From positions 1,922,001 through 1,986,000 of the forward strand of contig NZ_CP073638.1 of NCBI RefSeq assembly GCF_029962485.1: a stretch of 64,000 nucleotides of DNA, written 5' to 3'. The position numbers and the translations under genes were made by a program. Numbering within the stretch: position 1 is the stretch's first letter; every line of letters starts with the position of its first letter. Source of the stretch: Burkholderia cepacia. GTDB lineage: Bacteria; Pseudomonadota; Gammaproteobacteria; Burkholderiales; Burkholderiaceae. Below are positions 27,275 to 35,849 of the stretch, piece after piece. Below the pieces are notes generated by a model. The model was not told the DNA's origin, searched no databases, and saw only the letters and a list, made by a program, of their open reading frames with translations.

Positions 27275-28867
27275 CTATTTTAGCCTGCTCGCTTTGAGCT
27301 TGACCGCTTCTTCAACCTCGCCGTCCTTATAGTGATGGGTGAAGGGAAGGTCGTGGTCCGCATGTTCGTGCTCAGCGCCCGTAGCGAGCGCTTCGACGTG
27401 CTGCGCAGCAGACGGAAGATAAAACGGAACATACAACAGATGTCGCGAATAATGCGACCTCAGTATGGTGTTTACCAGACCTTGGTCCGCAACTGCTCCC
27501 GGAAGTCTCGCTTCAATCCATTCGTGACTCATTTGAACCCTGGCGATTTTTGCGCTGCTAGGTCCGGCTGGAGCATTCTTGTCCGTCGGAGTTGTTTCCG
27601 TTGTCGGTGTAGCAGAATCCGATTGCTGCTTTCTCGGAGGACTACTCTCATTTGAGGCCCCACCTGCCGTTGGTTTTCCGCCGCCCGGCGTGGGCTTACC
27701 GCCACCAGTCGCCGGCTTGCCTCCACCTCCTGGCTTACCGCTTCCCTTGGTCGGCAACGCCGGCCCGGTATCTTCAGGTGGCTCGAGAAGGTCCTGGGCA
27801 GGGGGGCGCACTTTCTCCTTAATCGTTCCGAGTTTGCTCGCAATGCTGGGTTTAGCGTTTGGGTCTTTCAGCTTTCGTGTCGTTGTCGATGCCTTGATTT
27901 CGACGATAGCGAAGTCCTTCATCTGGTTGCTGAACGGTGCAGCACGCCAGACGCCGTCGATACCGTGCCCACGCGCTTTGAAGTCGAAAAGCTTGTTCAG
28001 CTTGCCCTTGTCGTTGAGCTTCCCCATGACCCGAAGGCCCGGTTGCTCACTCCATTTGCCACTCAGCCCCTTGTCGTGGTTCTTCCATCCGTTGCCCCAC
28101 TTGAGATTCTCATAGCAGTAATAGTCGCCGATGTGTTCGCCCAGAATGCCGGTGATGCTAGTCGTGATGTCGGTTACAGCGAGCTTGGCGTTCACCACCC
28201 CCCTAGAGGGTGTCGGCACTGGTCGGTCATGACCCGCCTTCGCCTCTTCCCCCTTCGCGCCGGGCTTTTCGGTGGTCCGATGTTCATCCAGAGTGCTGAC
28301 CGCGGAGGAATTCGGCTGCTTCTTGCGCCAGTGGAGCAGCTTGCGCTGGACGAACTGCGCAAGCCAATACGGCAGATTCGTTTCGACGAAGGTCAGTGCC
28401 TGCATGAACGTAACCTGCATTCCCGACGGCATCTCACGATACAGCCAGGATTTCTGGATGTGTTCGCGCGCCTCGGTCAGATACTTCTTAACGCCGGTGG
28501 CATCGAACAGCCTGTCAATCAACGCATCCGGGCTGGTCTGAATGTGCGCTTGCTGGAGCACTAGGCGGAGAATGTCGAACAGCAGAGGGCCGTAGATTTC
28601 TGACTTGTGGTTGACGAGGCGAAACGTGCGCTTGACGCCGGCGCCGACGACGGGCACCCAGCCCACGACGGCGAATACGAGGTCGATGCCTGCCTCGATT
28701 TTCGTCATCTCGTCCGCACTTTCACGTGCATTCCACACTGTCCATACGCTCTCGGTGGTGTCGTAGACGTTCTGCGCGACATAGAACACAGGCACGGCGT
28801 TGGCCGCCATCGACCACCCAATCTCTTTGACGGCTTCTTCGATTGCTTGTTGGTCGTTCTCGTTCAT
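27275..28867 (-). CDS. T6SS effector with PoNe-like DNase domain
   Basis: A 530-residue antibacterial effector. A hydrophobic N-terminal segment (LVFAVVGWVPVVGAG, 63-77) may be needed for loading or for passage into the target cell. The nuclease core begins near 240 with GILGEHIGDYYCYEN, followed by GHGIDGV (about 300-306) and FAIVEIKAS (about 319-327). These give the Glu/Asp...E-x-K pattern of PD-(D/E)XK PoNe DNases. Residues 370-405 are a repetitive GGGKP linker, and a further unrecognised domain (441-530) follows it. The start overlaps the VgrG stop (ATGA at 28864-28867), tying the effector to that spike. Its partner is the PoNi gene downstream. Confidence 0.8.
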   Translation of the reverse strand: MNENDQQAIEEAVKEIGWSMAANAVPVFYVAQNVYDTTESVWTVWNARESADEMTKIEAGIDLVFAVVGWVPVVGAGVKRTFRLVNHKSEIYGPLLFDILRLVLQQAHIQTSPDALIDRLFDATGVKKYLTEAREHIQKSWLYREMPSGMQVTFMQALTFVETNLPYWLAQFVQRKLLHWRKKQPNSSAVSTLDEHRTTEKPGAKGEEAKAGHDRPVPTPSRGVVNAKLAVTDITTSITGILGEHIGDYYCYENLKWGNGWKNHDKGLSGKWSEQPGLRVMGKLNDKGKLNKLFDFKARGHGIDGVWRAAPFSNQMKDFAIVEIKASTTTRKLKDPNAKPSIASKLGTIKEKVRPPAQDLLEPPEDTGPALPTKGSGKPGGGGKPATGGGKPTPGGGKPTAGGASNESSPPRKQQSDSATPTTETTPTDKNAPAGPSSAKIARVQMSHEWIEARLPGAVADQGLVNTILRSHYSRHLLYVPFYLPSAAQHVEALATGAEHEHADHDLPFTHHYKDGEVEEAVKLKASRLK

Positions 28868-31686
28868 TTGACGTCCGGCCGGCCAGAAAATTTGTTGAAC
28901 AGGCTGTAGAGGTTTTCGTCCGTAATGCCCTCATGTCCGGCCGCATGCAGTTCTTTGAGAACATCAGTCTGAGCGAGCTCCTTCGGCGCGGGCACGGGTT
29001 GCGGATTGAACGGCCGCGCGTCTTCGCCGAAAAAGACCTTCGCAGTGCCGTCAGGCACATCGCGCAGGACCGCGTGACCGTTTCCGTCGAGCTTGCCAGC
29101 CAAGGTTGTTCCGTTCTCGAACACGACTTTGTAGGGAGCCTGAGGCACAGCCTTCAGGTTGTCGTCCGTAAGGTTCAGCTCGAGCTTGTTGTGCAGGTCG
29201 CCCTTCGGCAGCGCGGGCAGGTCGTAGGGGGCACTCGTCGGACCGGCGAACGCATGCTGCGCGCCCTTGATGTCTATCTTGCCCGGAGCGTGAATCTCGA
29301 TATTGCCGCCCTGAATGCGGATGTACGCGCCGCCGGCCGTCAAAAGAACACCCTGACTGGCCGCCACCTCCACCTTCTCGGTCGCCGACAGCACCTTCAC
29401 CGTCTTCTGTGCCGTCACTTCGATGTTGTCCGACTGCGCCTGGATTTCCACCTTGCCCTTTGCCGCAAAGAGCTTCATCCCCGCGTTCTGCACGAACAGG
29501 CTGATGCGCTCGGCCACACTCGCGAGCAACGACTTGCCGGCTGCGATGTGCGTGCTCTGGCCGCTGACTAGGGTGACCTGTTCGTCTGCCCCAAGGTGCA
29601 CCGACTGCTGCGTCGACAGCGCGATACCCGCCGGGCTGGCTGCCAGGAGGATGGGTTTCTTGAACGCATTGGCCGAGCCGGTGCCGCCACCCGCCGTGCG
29701 CCCGCCGTTTGCCTGTCCTTGCCCCTGGACGTTGTCGGTCGTGACGTCCGTAAAGTCCTTGAGCGCATCTTGGCCTGCCTTCAGGCTTTCGGCCTGGTGC
29801 TGGGTACTGACGTCGGAAAGCGACTCGACAAGGTTGTGCGCGCCGGTGAGTTGCTGCTGAGCCTGCCGGACCTCGAGCTGCTGGGTCGCCGCACCCGAGC
29901 CTGGATGCGTCGTAAGGAATAGCCCGCGGTTGGCGCGAATCGCGCCATACGCGTCGGTGCGTAGGTCAAAGCCGTTGCCGAGATAGCTGCCGCGGACATT
30001 GCCGTCCTGGGCTATCAGGTATCCCAGATGAAGCATCGAGCTGCCTTGCGACGAGAACAATTGCAGGCGGTTCTGGCCCGTCGCATCGTCCATTACCAGA
30101 TGGTTGTAGCCGCCACCGCCATACTCCCTGGAGCGGTAGCCGGACAACAGGCCGTTCGTGTGCCAGCGCGGCTGGTTGGCGCCGTTGTAGACGCGCCCCG
30201 TCGCAAGCGGCCGGTCGCAGTCACCACCGACCCAGTCGATGGTCACCTCTTCACCCACGCGCGGCACATGCACGCTGCCATAGCCGCTCCCGGTGTCGGA
30301 AAATGCAGCGCGGACCCAGCACGTTGCTCCAAGACCCTCGCGTCGGTCCCAGTGCATGCGCACCAGGATGCGATTCAGTGAATCGGTGTAGACCTCCTCA
30401 TTCCCAGGACCAACGACGGTCGCCGTCTGCAGATGCATGACAGGCTTCTGGTGCTCGAACGGGCTGCGAAACGGCGCCTTCTGACGCTGGGCTTCGACCT
30501 TGACGAGGAAGAAGCCTTCGCTGCCCATGGCGTCCGTGACCGTGAATGCCGACGCTGACTCCTCGTGAGCATCGCGAACCTCGGCAAAACGCGCGTCCAG
30601 GCTATGCGGATAGGGGCGACTTTCGCCCACCGGCAGATTGTTGCGGATGTACCAAGTTGTTTCGACCACGACGAACTTGCGGTCCTCTGCACTATCCCGG
30701 TCGTGCTCTGGATGGTCCAACAAGCTGAACCAGTGTCCCACGTCAATGCTCGGTGCACTGCCTACGCCGTAGAATCGCTTCGCGCGCGACTCCCATTCCT
30801 CCAGCTTGAGCTTGGTCAGCTGGTCGCCGCGGCCATCCCCCAGGTACGTGTACGGTCCGGTGTACTCGTAGACCTCGGCCTGCTGCGGCAGGTCGCCCTG
30901 GTTCGCGACGGTAGGGAATGACTTTTCCTTGCGCGCTTCGGGATTCTTATAGTCGAACGTACTCGTCGAATGCAGCGTGCTCTGCAAGGTCCGAGTGCCC
31001 GACCAGTGCACGAGCGCGTCGGGCTGACGCGTGATGCCGGCACGATAGAATCGGACATGCTCCTGCTCAAGAGGCTTGAGCGAATACAGGTCGTCCGTGA
31101 CGACGAGGGTATGCGACTTACCATCGTCGGCGTGCTCGAAATAGTAGAACCAGCCTTCCGACTCCATCAGCCGATGCACGAAGTTCCAATCGTCCTCGTA
31201 CTGAACGCAGAACGAGCGAACTGGCGAGGGTTTCTGCACGTCGATTCGGTAAGCACCGATTGCCTGCGGATGCCCTCGAAAGACTGTTTCGAGAATGGCC
31301 TCGACCGTCTGGTCCTGAAATATGCGAGCGTCCTTACGGAACCTCAGGAAATGAAGCCAGGACGAGAAAGTCAGTTGCAGACTTATCAGTCGTCCGTCAG
31401 CGCCCAGGCGTCGCGCAGTATGTACGTAGCCGTGTTGCGGCCGGTAGGTCTTGTCAGTCTGCTGAAGCCAGAGTGTAACTGGTTGCGCAATGAGTGATTT
31501 CAGCTCGAGCGAATCCAGCAGCGAAACCACGTCGAGCGTGTACTCGTAATTGCGCCCCAAGCGAGCAGTACCCACCACGATATGCGGTATCAGCACATTC
31601 GGCCCGGCAGGGGTATCCAGTTTCACAATCCGGTCCGACTGGAGTAACCCCGAATTCATTAACGCGATAAGGTCCTGTGCTCCCAT
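28864..31686 (-). CDS. vgrG: Type VI secretion spike protein VgrG with C-terminal cargo domain
   Basis: A 940-residue VgrG, the trimeric puncturing tip of the T6SS tube. It has the phage gp27-like part (VRSFCVQYEDDWNFVHRLMES) and gp5-like OB fold (LVRMHWDRREG, VRAAFSDTGSGYGSVHVPRVG, EVTIDWVGGDCDRP). These are followed by a DUF2345 beta-helix (VEIQAQSDNIEVTAQK and repeats). The C-terminus PYKVVFENGTTLAGKLDGNG is a transthyretin-like domain that commonly docks an effector. The start at 31686 has AAGGA about 8 bases upstream; the frame extends 15 codons further but without a ribosome site. No structural T6SS genes are in the window, so this is an orphan vgrG-effector-immunity island. Confidence 0.92.
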   Translation of the reverse strand: MGAQDLIALMNSGLLQSDRIVKLDTPAGPNVLIPHIVVGTARLGRNYEYTLDVVSLLDSLELKSLIAQPVTLWLQQTDKTYRPQHGYVHTARRLGADGRLISLQLTFSSWLHFLRFRKDARIFQDQTVEAILETVFRGHPQAIGAYRIDVQKPSPVRSFCVQYEDDWNFVHRLMESEGWFYYFEHADDGKSHTLVVTDDLYSLKPLEQEHVRFYRAGITRQPDALVHWSGTRTLQSTLHSTSTFDYKNPEARKEKSFPTVANQGDLPQQAEVYEYTGPYTYLGDGRGDQLTKLKLEEWESRAKRFYGVGSAPSIDVGHWFSLLDHPEHDRDSAEDRKFVVVETTWYIRNNLPVGESRPYPHSLDARFAEVRDAHEESASAFTVTDAMGSEGFFLVKVEAQRQKAPFRSPFEHQKPVMHLQTATVVGPGNEEVYTDSLNRILVRMHWDRREGLGATCWVRAAFSDTGSGYGSVHVPRVGEEVTIDWVGGDCDRPLATGRVYNGANQPRWHTNGLLSGYRSREYGGGGYNHLVMDDATGQNRLQLFSSQGSSMLHLGYLIAQDGNVRGSYLGNGFDLRTDAYGAIRANRGLFLTTHPGSGAATQQLEVRQAQQQLTGAHNLVESLSDVSTQHQAESLKAGQDALKDFTDVTTDNVQGQGQANGGRTAGGGTGSANAFKKPILLAASPAGIALSTQQSVHLGADEQVTLVSGQSTHIAAGKSLLASVAERISLFVQNAGMKLFAAKGKVEIQAQSDNIEVTAQKTVKVLSATEKVEVAASQGVLLTAGGAYIRIQGGNIEIHAPGKIDIKGAQHAFAGPTSAPYDLPALPKGDLHNKLELNLTDDNLKAVPQAPYKVVFENGTTLAGKLDGNGHAVLRDVPDGTAKVFFGEDARPFNPQPVPAPKELAQTDVLKELHAAGHEGITDENLYSLFNKFSGRPDVK

Positions 31687-31931
31687 TTGATTTTCCTTGT
31701 ATCGGCTTCTCTCAGAGCCGAGCAAAATCATACGGGGAAGACCCTATGTACACAATATAAGTGATGCGACCCAACCTCCCAACAAGCAGTGGCGGAAGCA
31801 ATTTGCTGTAATTGCGCACATTTTTTAAATAATTGAGGTGAGTGCGAGCCATTGATGGCTGCGGGCGTGGTAATTCAATGGCTCATAAATCCTTGCCCGT
31901 TTCTGCACCCCGCTTCAATTCCGCAGACGGC

Positions 31932-32252
31932 TCAACCCGCCCGCACGAAATGATGCTCCACCCGCGTGCGGAGCACGCCATCGAGCGCGGCAAGCCGTTC
32001 GCGCAACCGCACCGCCTGCCCTTCCGTCATTTCGCCGAGCACGATCTTTTGCTCGAGAACGTCGCCACAGCGGGTGATAGCCCACCGATCGACCGTGGCC
32101 GTTTCGCCTTCGAGCACAGCAGCCGCGGTCGAGACGATGCCCGGATTCCGTCTCGATACGAGATGAACCGTGTGCGTCAACGTGAAACCGGGAAGGAACT
32201 GCGACCAGTCTTCACAGACGGTCGGGCGGGAAGCGGAGGAAACTTGGCTCAT
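31932..32252 (-). CDS. Small conserved-looking protein, unknown
   Basis: A 106-residue protein starting at the ATG at 32252 (MSQVSSASRPT). Two beta-alpha-beta-like halves can be seen, TLTHTVHLVSRRNPGIVSTAA and DVLEQKIVLGEMTEGQAVRLRERLAALDGV. The pattern is ACT-like, so it could be a small ligand-binding protein; this is only an impression from the secondary-structure pattern. It marks the return to high-GC chromosome-like sequence to the right of the VgrG island. The island's right border therefore lies between 31686 and about 31930. Confidence 0.55.
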   Translation of the reverse strand: MSQVSSASRPTVCEDWSQFLPGFTLTHTVHLVSRRNPGIVSTAAAVLEGETATVDRWAITRCGDVLEQKIVLGEMTEGQAVRLRERLAALDGVLRTRVEHHFVRAG

Positions 32253-32631
32253 GGTTGCTCCGGATGATTGGTGATCGAACCGGTGCCAGCCATGCTGTTC
32301 CCGTTTCGTTGCCGTGAATCGGCCGCATCGCCTCAAAGGCGTCCACCTTGCCCGGGAGGGCAGGTTGGCGTCGGAAAATCCGACTCTGGATGCTTGATTT
32401 CTTACGTTCGACATTCCGAACGTGGGTTCATTATACTGAAAAACGAGCGTCGGGCAAGAAGCCGCGGGAAAGCGGCGCTTCGGGAGGAAATGGCTTCACC
32501 GATCCGGCCCTTATCGGCGACTCGACGGCAAGCGCCGTAGCGGTCGCACCGAACCTGTCCGCGTTTTCATGGGCTAGGTGGTTGAACAACAGGCTAACCA
32601 CGCGCCTGCATCAACCGCGCCCCGAAACCCG
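32253..32631. other. Intergenic region, nothing recognised
   Basis: A 379-bp region between two minus-strand genes. It includes a short AT-rich patch around 32428-32445 (TTCATTATACTGAAAAA) that could be part of a promoter. No coding frame is convincing. Confidence 0.4.
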
Positions 32632-33444
32632 CTACTTCGACAAACCCAGCTTCTTCGACACCACGACGCCGCTCGACGGACTCACCAGCCGGATGTCATG
32701 GAGGTCCATGTGCAACGTGGAGATCTTCGTCGTAATGTCCGTCGGCTCGTCGATACTCGGATCGGCATGTTCGGTTTGTTCGGTCAGGTAAGGCCGAACC
32801 AAGCGCCCGGAAAAAACGAGCGCGAAGTTGCCCTGCGTTTTGGCGTACTCGGCGGGTGAAAGCCGCATGCGGCTACGAACCGTGGTCTTTTTACCTTGCC
32901 CGGAATCGAGTTCGATGATGTCGACGTGCTGGATGTACCCTTTCGCCTTCGCTTCGGGTGCAATCACGAGCCCGCGCCCTCGCGGCCCCGTCGTGACCTT
33001 GCTGAGCAGGATGCCCGTGCGATCTTCGCGCTCCCCATCGAACAGGTCGACATCCAGTGTCAGAAGGTGCCGCCGTGACCGGTACCTCACGCCGTACCGC
33101 ACCGGCACCACGAACGTCACGTCACGATCCAGATCGACGGCCGCCAGGTCGGGGTTCGGGACATGCCGGTCGGCCGCGTCGGAGACCAGGCCGCGAACCC
33201 GGTCGCGCAACGAAGGCGCGAGCGTGCTGACGTGCAGCTTCTTCAACGCATCCCGGATCGCAACCGGATCGTCGCCGGCAATCTGTCTCGCCGGCGATGT
33301 GTCTCGATTGACAGCCGACGCGATGCGCGTCGTGCCGTCGGCAACCTCCGCCTCTGCATGCGCCGCGACTGTCGTCAGCATCGTCGTCAGGGCGACGATG
33401 CACGCGAAGCTCGAGCGACCCAATTTGGATTTCCGGTGAAACAC
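32632..33444 (-). CDS. Secreted hypothetical protein
   Basis: A 270-residue protein with a Sec signal peptide: KSKLGRSS, then ACIVALTTMLTTVA, with AHA-E cleavage near residue 30. The mature part is rich in beta strands (DVTFVVPVRYGVRYRSRRHLLTLDVDLF) and contains no recognised motif. It could be periplasmic or cell-surface. It is flanked by about 380 and 430 bp of non-coding DNA, so it appears monocistronic. I do not recognise the family. Confidence 0.65.
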   Translation of the reverse strand: MFHRKSKLGRSSFACIVALTTMLTTVAAHAEAEVADGTTRIASAVNRDTSPARQIAGDDPVAIRDALKKLHVSTLAPSLRDRVRGLVSDAADRHVPNPDLAAVDLDRDVTFVVPVRYGVRYRSRRHLLTLDVDLFDGEREDRTGILLSKVTTGPRGRGLVIAPEAKAKGYIQHVDIIELDSGQGKKTTVRSRMRLSPAEYAKTQGNFALVFSGRLVRPYLTEQTEHADPSIDEPTDITTKISTLHMDLHDIRLVSPSSGVVVSKKLGLSK

Positions 33445-33876
33445 GACGAACTCCTGATGTGCTTGCAGATCGATTGACGACGAGCACTATAGAGTGGAAT
33501 GCTCGGCAGCGCACCCGCCGCTCGAAATTCACCGATGGTCGCGCGCCCCATCCTAGGATCATCGCCGGCCAGGCAGCAGGTCAATGGGTACACTCCCGTG
33601 TTGCCCGGACGACGACAACCGGCGGGAAGCCAGCGGCGGCGCCCATCAGGAATCCGCAATCGCATCCCCGCCCGTCCTCCTGACGATACGCGGCCGGCGC
33701 TCGCGAGCCTCGTCTCGAATACGCTCGACGCCCCCCCCGAAGATCCCCGTCTGCCGCCGATCGACCACCTCATTCACGCACGGATACGGCAGTGTGCGCC
33801 GCACATGAGGCGGCCGCAGCGTCCAGGAAGTCCGTTGGCGGGCTGACCTTGACATCAGATCCGCCCGCCGCCCGCC
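33445..33876. other. Intergenic region, nothing recognised
   Basis: A 432-bp gap between the secreted protein start and the porin stop. Open frames here have biased, arginine-rich products typical of GC-rich non-coding sequence. No terminator with a T-run was seen. Confidence 0.4.
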
Positions 33877-34965
33877 TCAAAACACAGTATGCAACCCGAC
33901 CCGCGCCACGGCCTGACTCGCTGAACTCGATGCGCCATTCGGATCCAGCACGCCGTTCACCTGCGCGTTCGCGCCGCTGTTTGCCCGCTGATAATCGGCC
34001 GACACGTACACCATCGTCCGCTTCGACAACAGGTACTGAAGCGCCACGCTGACCTGATGCGCGTGGTTGTCGTTCACCGCTTCATTCCCCTTCATGTACA
34101 TGTACTTCGCGCCGAAGACGACATCCGGCCTGATCCGCCACAGGCCGCCGGCTTCGGCCATCCACACGGCGGCATCGTTGAACGAATTCCGCACCGTGGT
34201 CATCAATGCAGTCGCCTTCACGACACCGAAGTCGTAGTGCATGCCGACGCCCCAGTTACGCACGCTGGTCGACGGCACGCCCGGCGCCGGGCCGTACTTC
34301 TCGTTCGTGTAGGCCGCGCCCACGCCGAAAGCCCCCATTTCATAGTTCACCCCGGCACTGACGGCATTGTCCGCGCCGACCGAGCCGGCCACGCCGCCGA
34401 ACGCATACATCACGCCGCCGGAAAAACCTGAGACCGTCGGCGACGTGTACTTGACCGAATTCGCGATCGGCTTGCTGCCTGCGGTGCGGTCCCAGTCGAA
34501 CGCACCGGTCGGGTTGTCGGGGAGCGCGAGCCGCTGGAACGGGCCGTTCCGGAAACCGTACAGCCCCGAGATGTCCCTTCCGATCGCATTCCCCTTGTTG
34601 AAGAGCGCATCGACCATGAAGTCGTATTGATTGCCCAGCGTGATGCTGCCGAACCGGTCGCTGTCGATGCCCACGTAGGCGTTGCGGCCGAAAATCCCGG
34701 TTCCGATGATGCTGCCGTTCGCCATCGAAAACTGGTTCACGAGCGCGAATGTCGCGTGGTACCCGCCGCCGAGATCTTCCGTGCCGCGAAAGCCGAAGAG
34801 GTTGGGCGCGTAGATACCGTCGTCGAACTTGACGTTCTTTCCGCCGCCCTCGTTGCTGACATACGAGATGCCGGAGTCGATCAGACCGAACATCGTCACA
34901 CTGCTCTGCGCCCATGCACCTTGCGCAACGGCAAGAACCGCCACTGCTCCAAACCTGAGTTTCAT
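33877..34965 (-). CDS. Gram-negative porin (OmpC-like, Burkholderia type)
   Basis: A 362-residue outer-membrane trimeric porin. It has a signal peptide (MKLRFGAVAVLAVAQGAWAQ) with cleavage before SSVTMFGLIDSGISYVSN, the standard first strand of betaproteobacterial porins. The L3-type segment ITLGNQYDFM and the terminal beta strand ASQAVARVGLHTVF ending in Phe are also present. The start at 34965 was chosen for the signal peptide. It sits at the downstream end of the hydroquinone operon on the same strand, separated by 170 bp. It may therefore serve aromatic-compound uptake, but could have its own promoter. Confidence 0.9.
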   Translation of the reverse strand: MKLRFGAVAVLAVAQGAWAQSSVTMFGLIDSGISYVSNEGGGKNVKFDDGIYAPNLFGFRGTEDLGGGYHATFALVNQFSMANGSIIGTGIFGRNAYVGIDSDRFGSITLGNQYDFMVDALFNKGNAIGRDISGLYGFRNGPFQRLALPDNPTGAFDWDRTAGSKPIANSVKYTSPTVSGFSGGVMYAFGGVAGSVGADNAVSAGVNYEMGAFGVGAAYTNEKYGPAPGVPSTSVRNWGVGMHYDFGVVKATALMTTVRNSFNDAAVWMAEAGGLWRIRPDVVFGAKYMYMKGNEAVNDNHAHQVSVALQYLLSKRTMVYVSADYQRANSGANAQVNGVLDPNGASSSASQAVARVGLHTVF

Positions 34966-35135
34966 GTTGTCTCCGTCTTTTTTATGGAAATACGAGTCCG
35001 TCACCGCGCCGGATGGCGGGTGATCGCTCATTGCTTCTTGGGGAATCGCCTTGATTCAGGCAGTTACATCAACACCAGCGATATGATTAGCTTTACTGAT
35101 TTATAAAAACGAACTTCCTGACGCGAACCCGAGAA

Positions 35136-35471
35136 TCAATTGCCTCTGAAAATAATCCACGCAGCGGAATCCACTTCGACCGCCACGGCTTCCAGTCCAG
35201 CCCCCGTGCACGGTCCGTCGATGCAAACCCCATCGTCGAAGCGAAACAGCGCGCTGTGATGCGCGCACATCAGCACCTGCGACCGATAGCAGGAAACATT
35301 GCCCGGCACGAAATCGAGCGGCACGGAGAAATGCGGGCAACGATTCACATACGCCCATACCTGCTCACCCCGCCGCACCACGATGACGGGACGCCCGATG
35401 CACGCTTCATCGACGACCCGCGCGCCGCCGTCGGGCACCTCGGACACGCGGCAGAGTTGTCTCGCTTCCAT
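35136..35471 (-). CDS. Rieske [2Fe-2S] ferredoxin-like protein
   Basis: A 111-residue stand-alone Rieske protein. The cluster ligands are visible as CPHFSVPLD (C-x-H) and CAHHSALF (C-x2-H). The length matches the small ferredoxins of aromatic dioxygenase systems. It lies three bases after the YciI-like gene and downstream of the hydroquinone dioxygenase genes. A plausible role is electron delivery, for example to keep the dioxygenase iron reduced, by analogy to ferredoxins that reactivate extradiol dioxygenases. No reductase gene is adjacent. Confidence 0.85.
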   Translation of the reverse strand: MEARQLCRVSEVPDGGARVVDEACIGRPVIVVRRGEQVWAYVNRCPHFSVPLDFVPGNVSCYRSQVLMCAHHSALFRFDDGVCIDGPCTGAGLEAVAVEVDSAAWIIFRGN

Positions 35472-35474
35472 CGC

Positions 35475-35786
35475 TCACACCCTCTGCTCGGGGTTGCCGA
35501 GGCTCCAGTCCCACGGACGCACTTCCACGCGCGAGAAGAGCCCTTCCTTCACATACGGGTCGTTCCCGACGAACTGCATCACCGCCTGAATGTCGTCGGC
35601 CTCGACGACGAGCAACGTGCCGTTCATCGCATCGCCTTGCGGGTCGAGCGTCGGCCCACCGAGCCGCACCACCACGCCGTGCTCGGCAGCCGAACGCAGA
35701 TAGGTCCGGTGAATCGGCCGCATGCGGTCGCGCACGTGGCGCATACCGGGCTGGTCCGTCGCAAATACCGCGAAAAATCGAGCCAT
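35475..35786 (-). CDS. YciI-like protein
   Basis: A 103-residue dimeric alpha-beta-barrel protein of the YciI type, with FFAVFATDQPG, a His at RPIHRTYL (the conserved YciI histidine region), and GTLLVVEADDIQAVMQFVGNDPY. Family members are often found inside aromatic catabolic operons and may be isomerases or dehalogenase-like enzymes, but the function is usually unknown. Here it sits between maleylacetate reductase and the Rieske ferredoxin, so it is most likely co-transcribed with hydroquinone degradation genes. Confidence 0.75.
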   Translation of the reverse strand: MARFFAVFATDQPGMRHVRDRMRPIHRTYLRSAAEHGVVVRLGGPTLDPQGDAMNGTLLVVEADDIQAVMQFVGNDPYVKEGLFSRVEVRPWDWSLGNPEQRV

Positions 35787-35849
35787 GACGATCAGCTCCG
35801 GTCGATGGGGTCATTCATCACGTCTTTCTCCGTTGACGCATCGGGCCGC

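Noticed and set aside
27640..27760. Repetitive GGGKP-coding sequence as a CRISPR or structural repeat
   Set aside because: The repeat is in frame and explained by a low-complexity protein linker in the effector; there are no spacers.
31686..31731. Longer start for VgrG (15 extra residues)
   Set aside because: The inner ATG has a clear AAGGA ribosome site and fits the VgrG N-terminus; the extension has neither.
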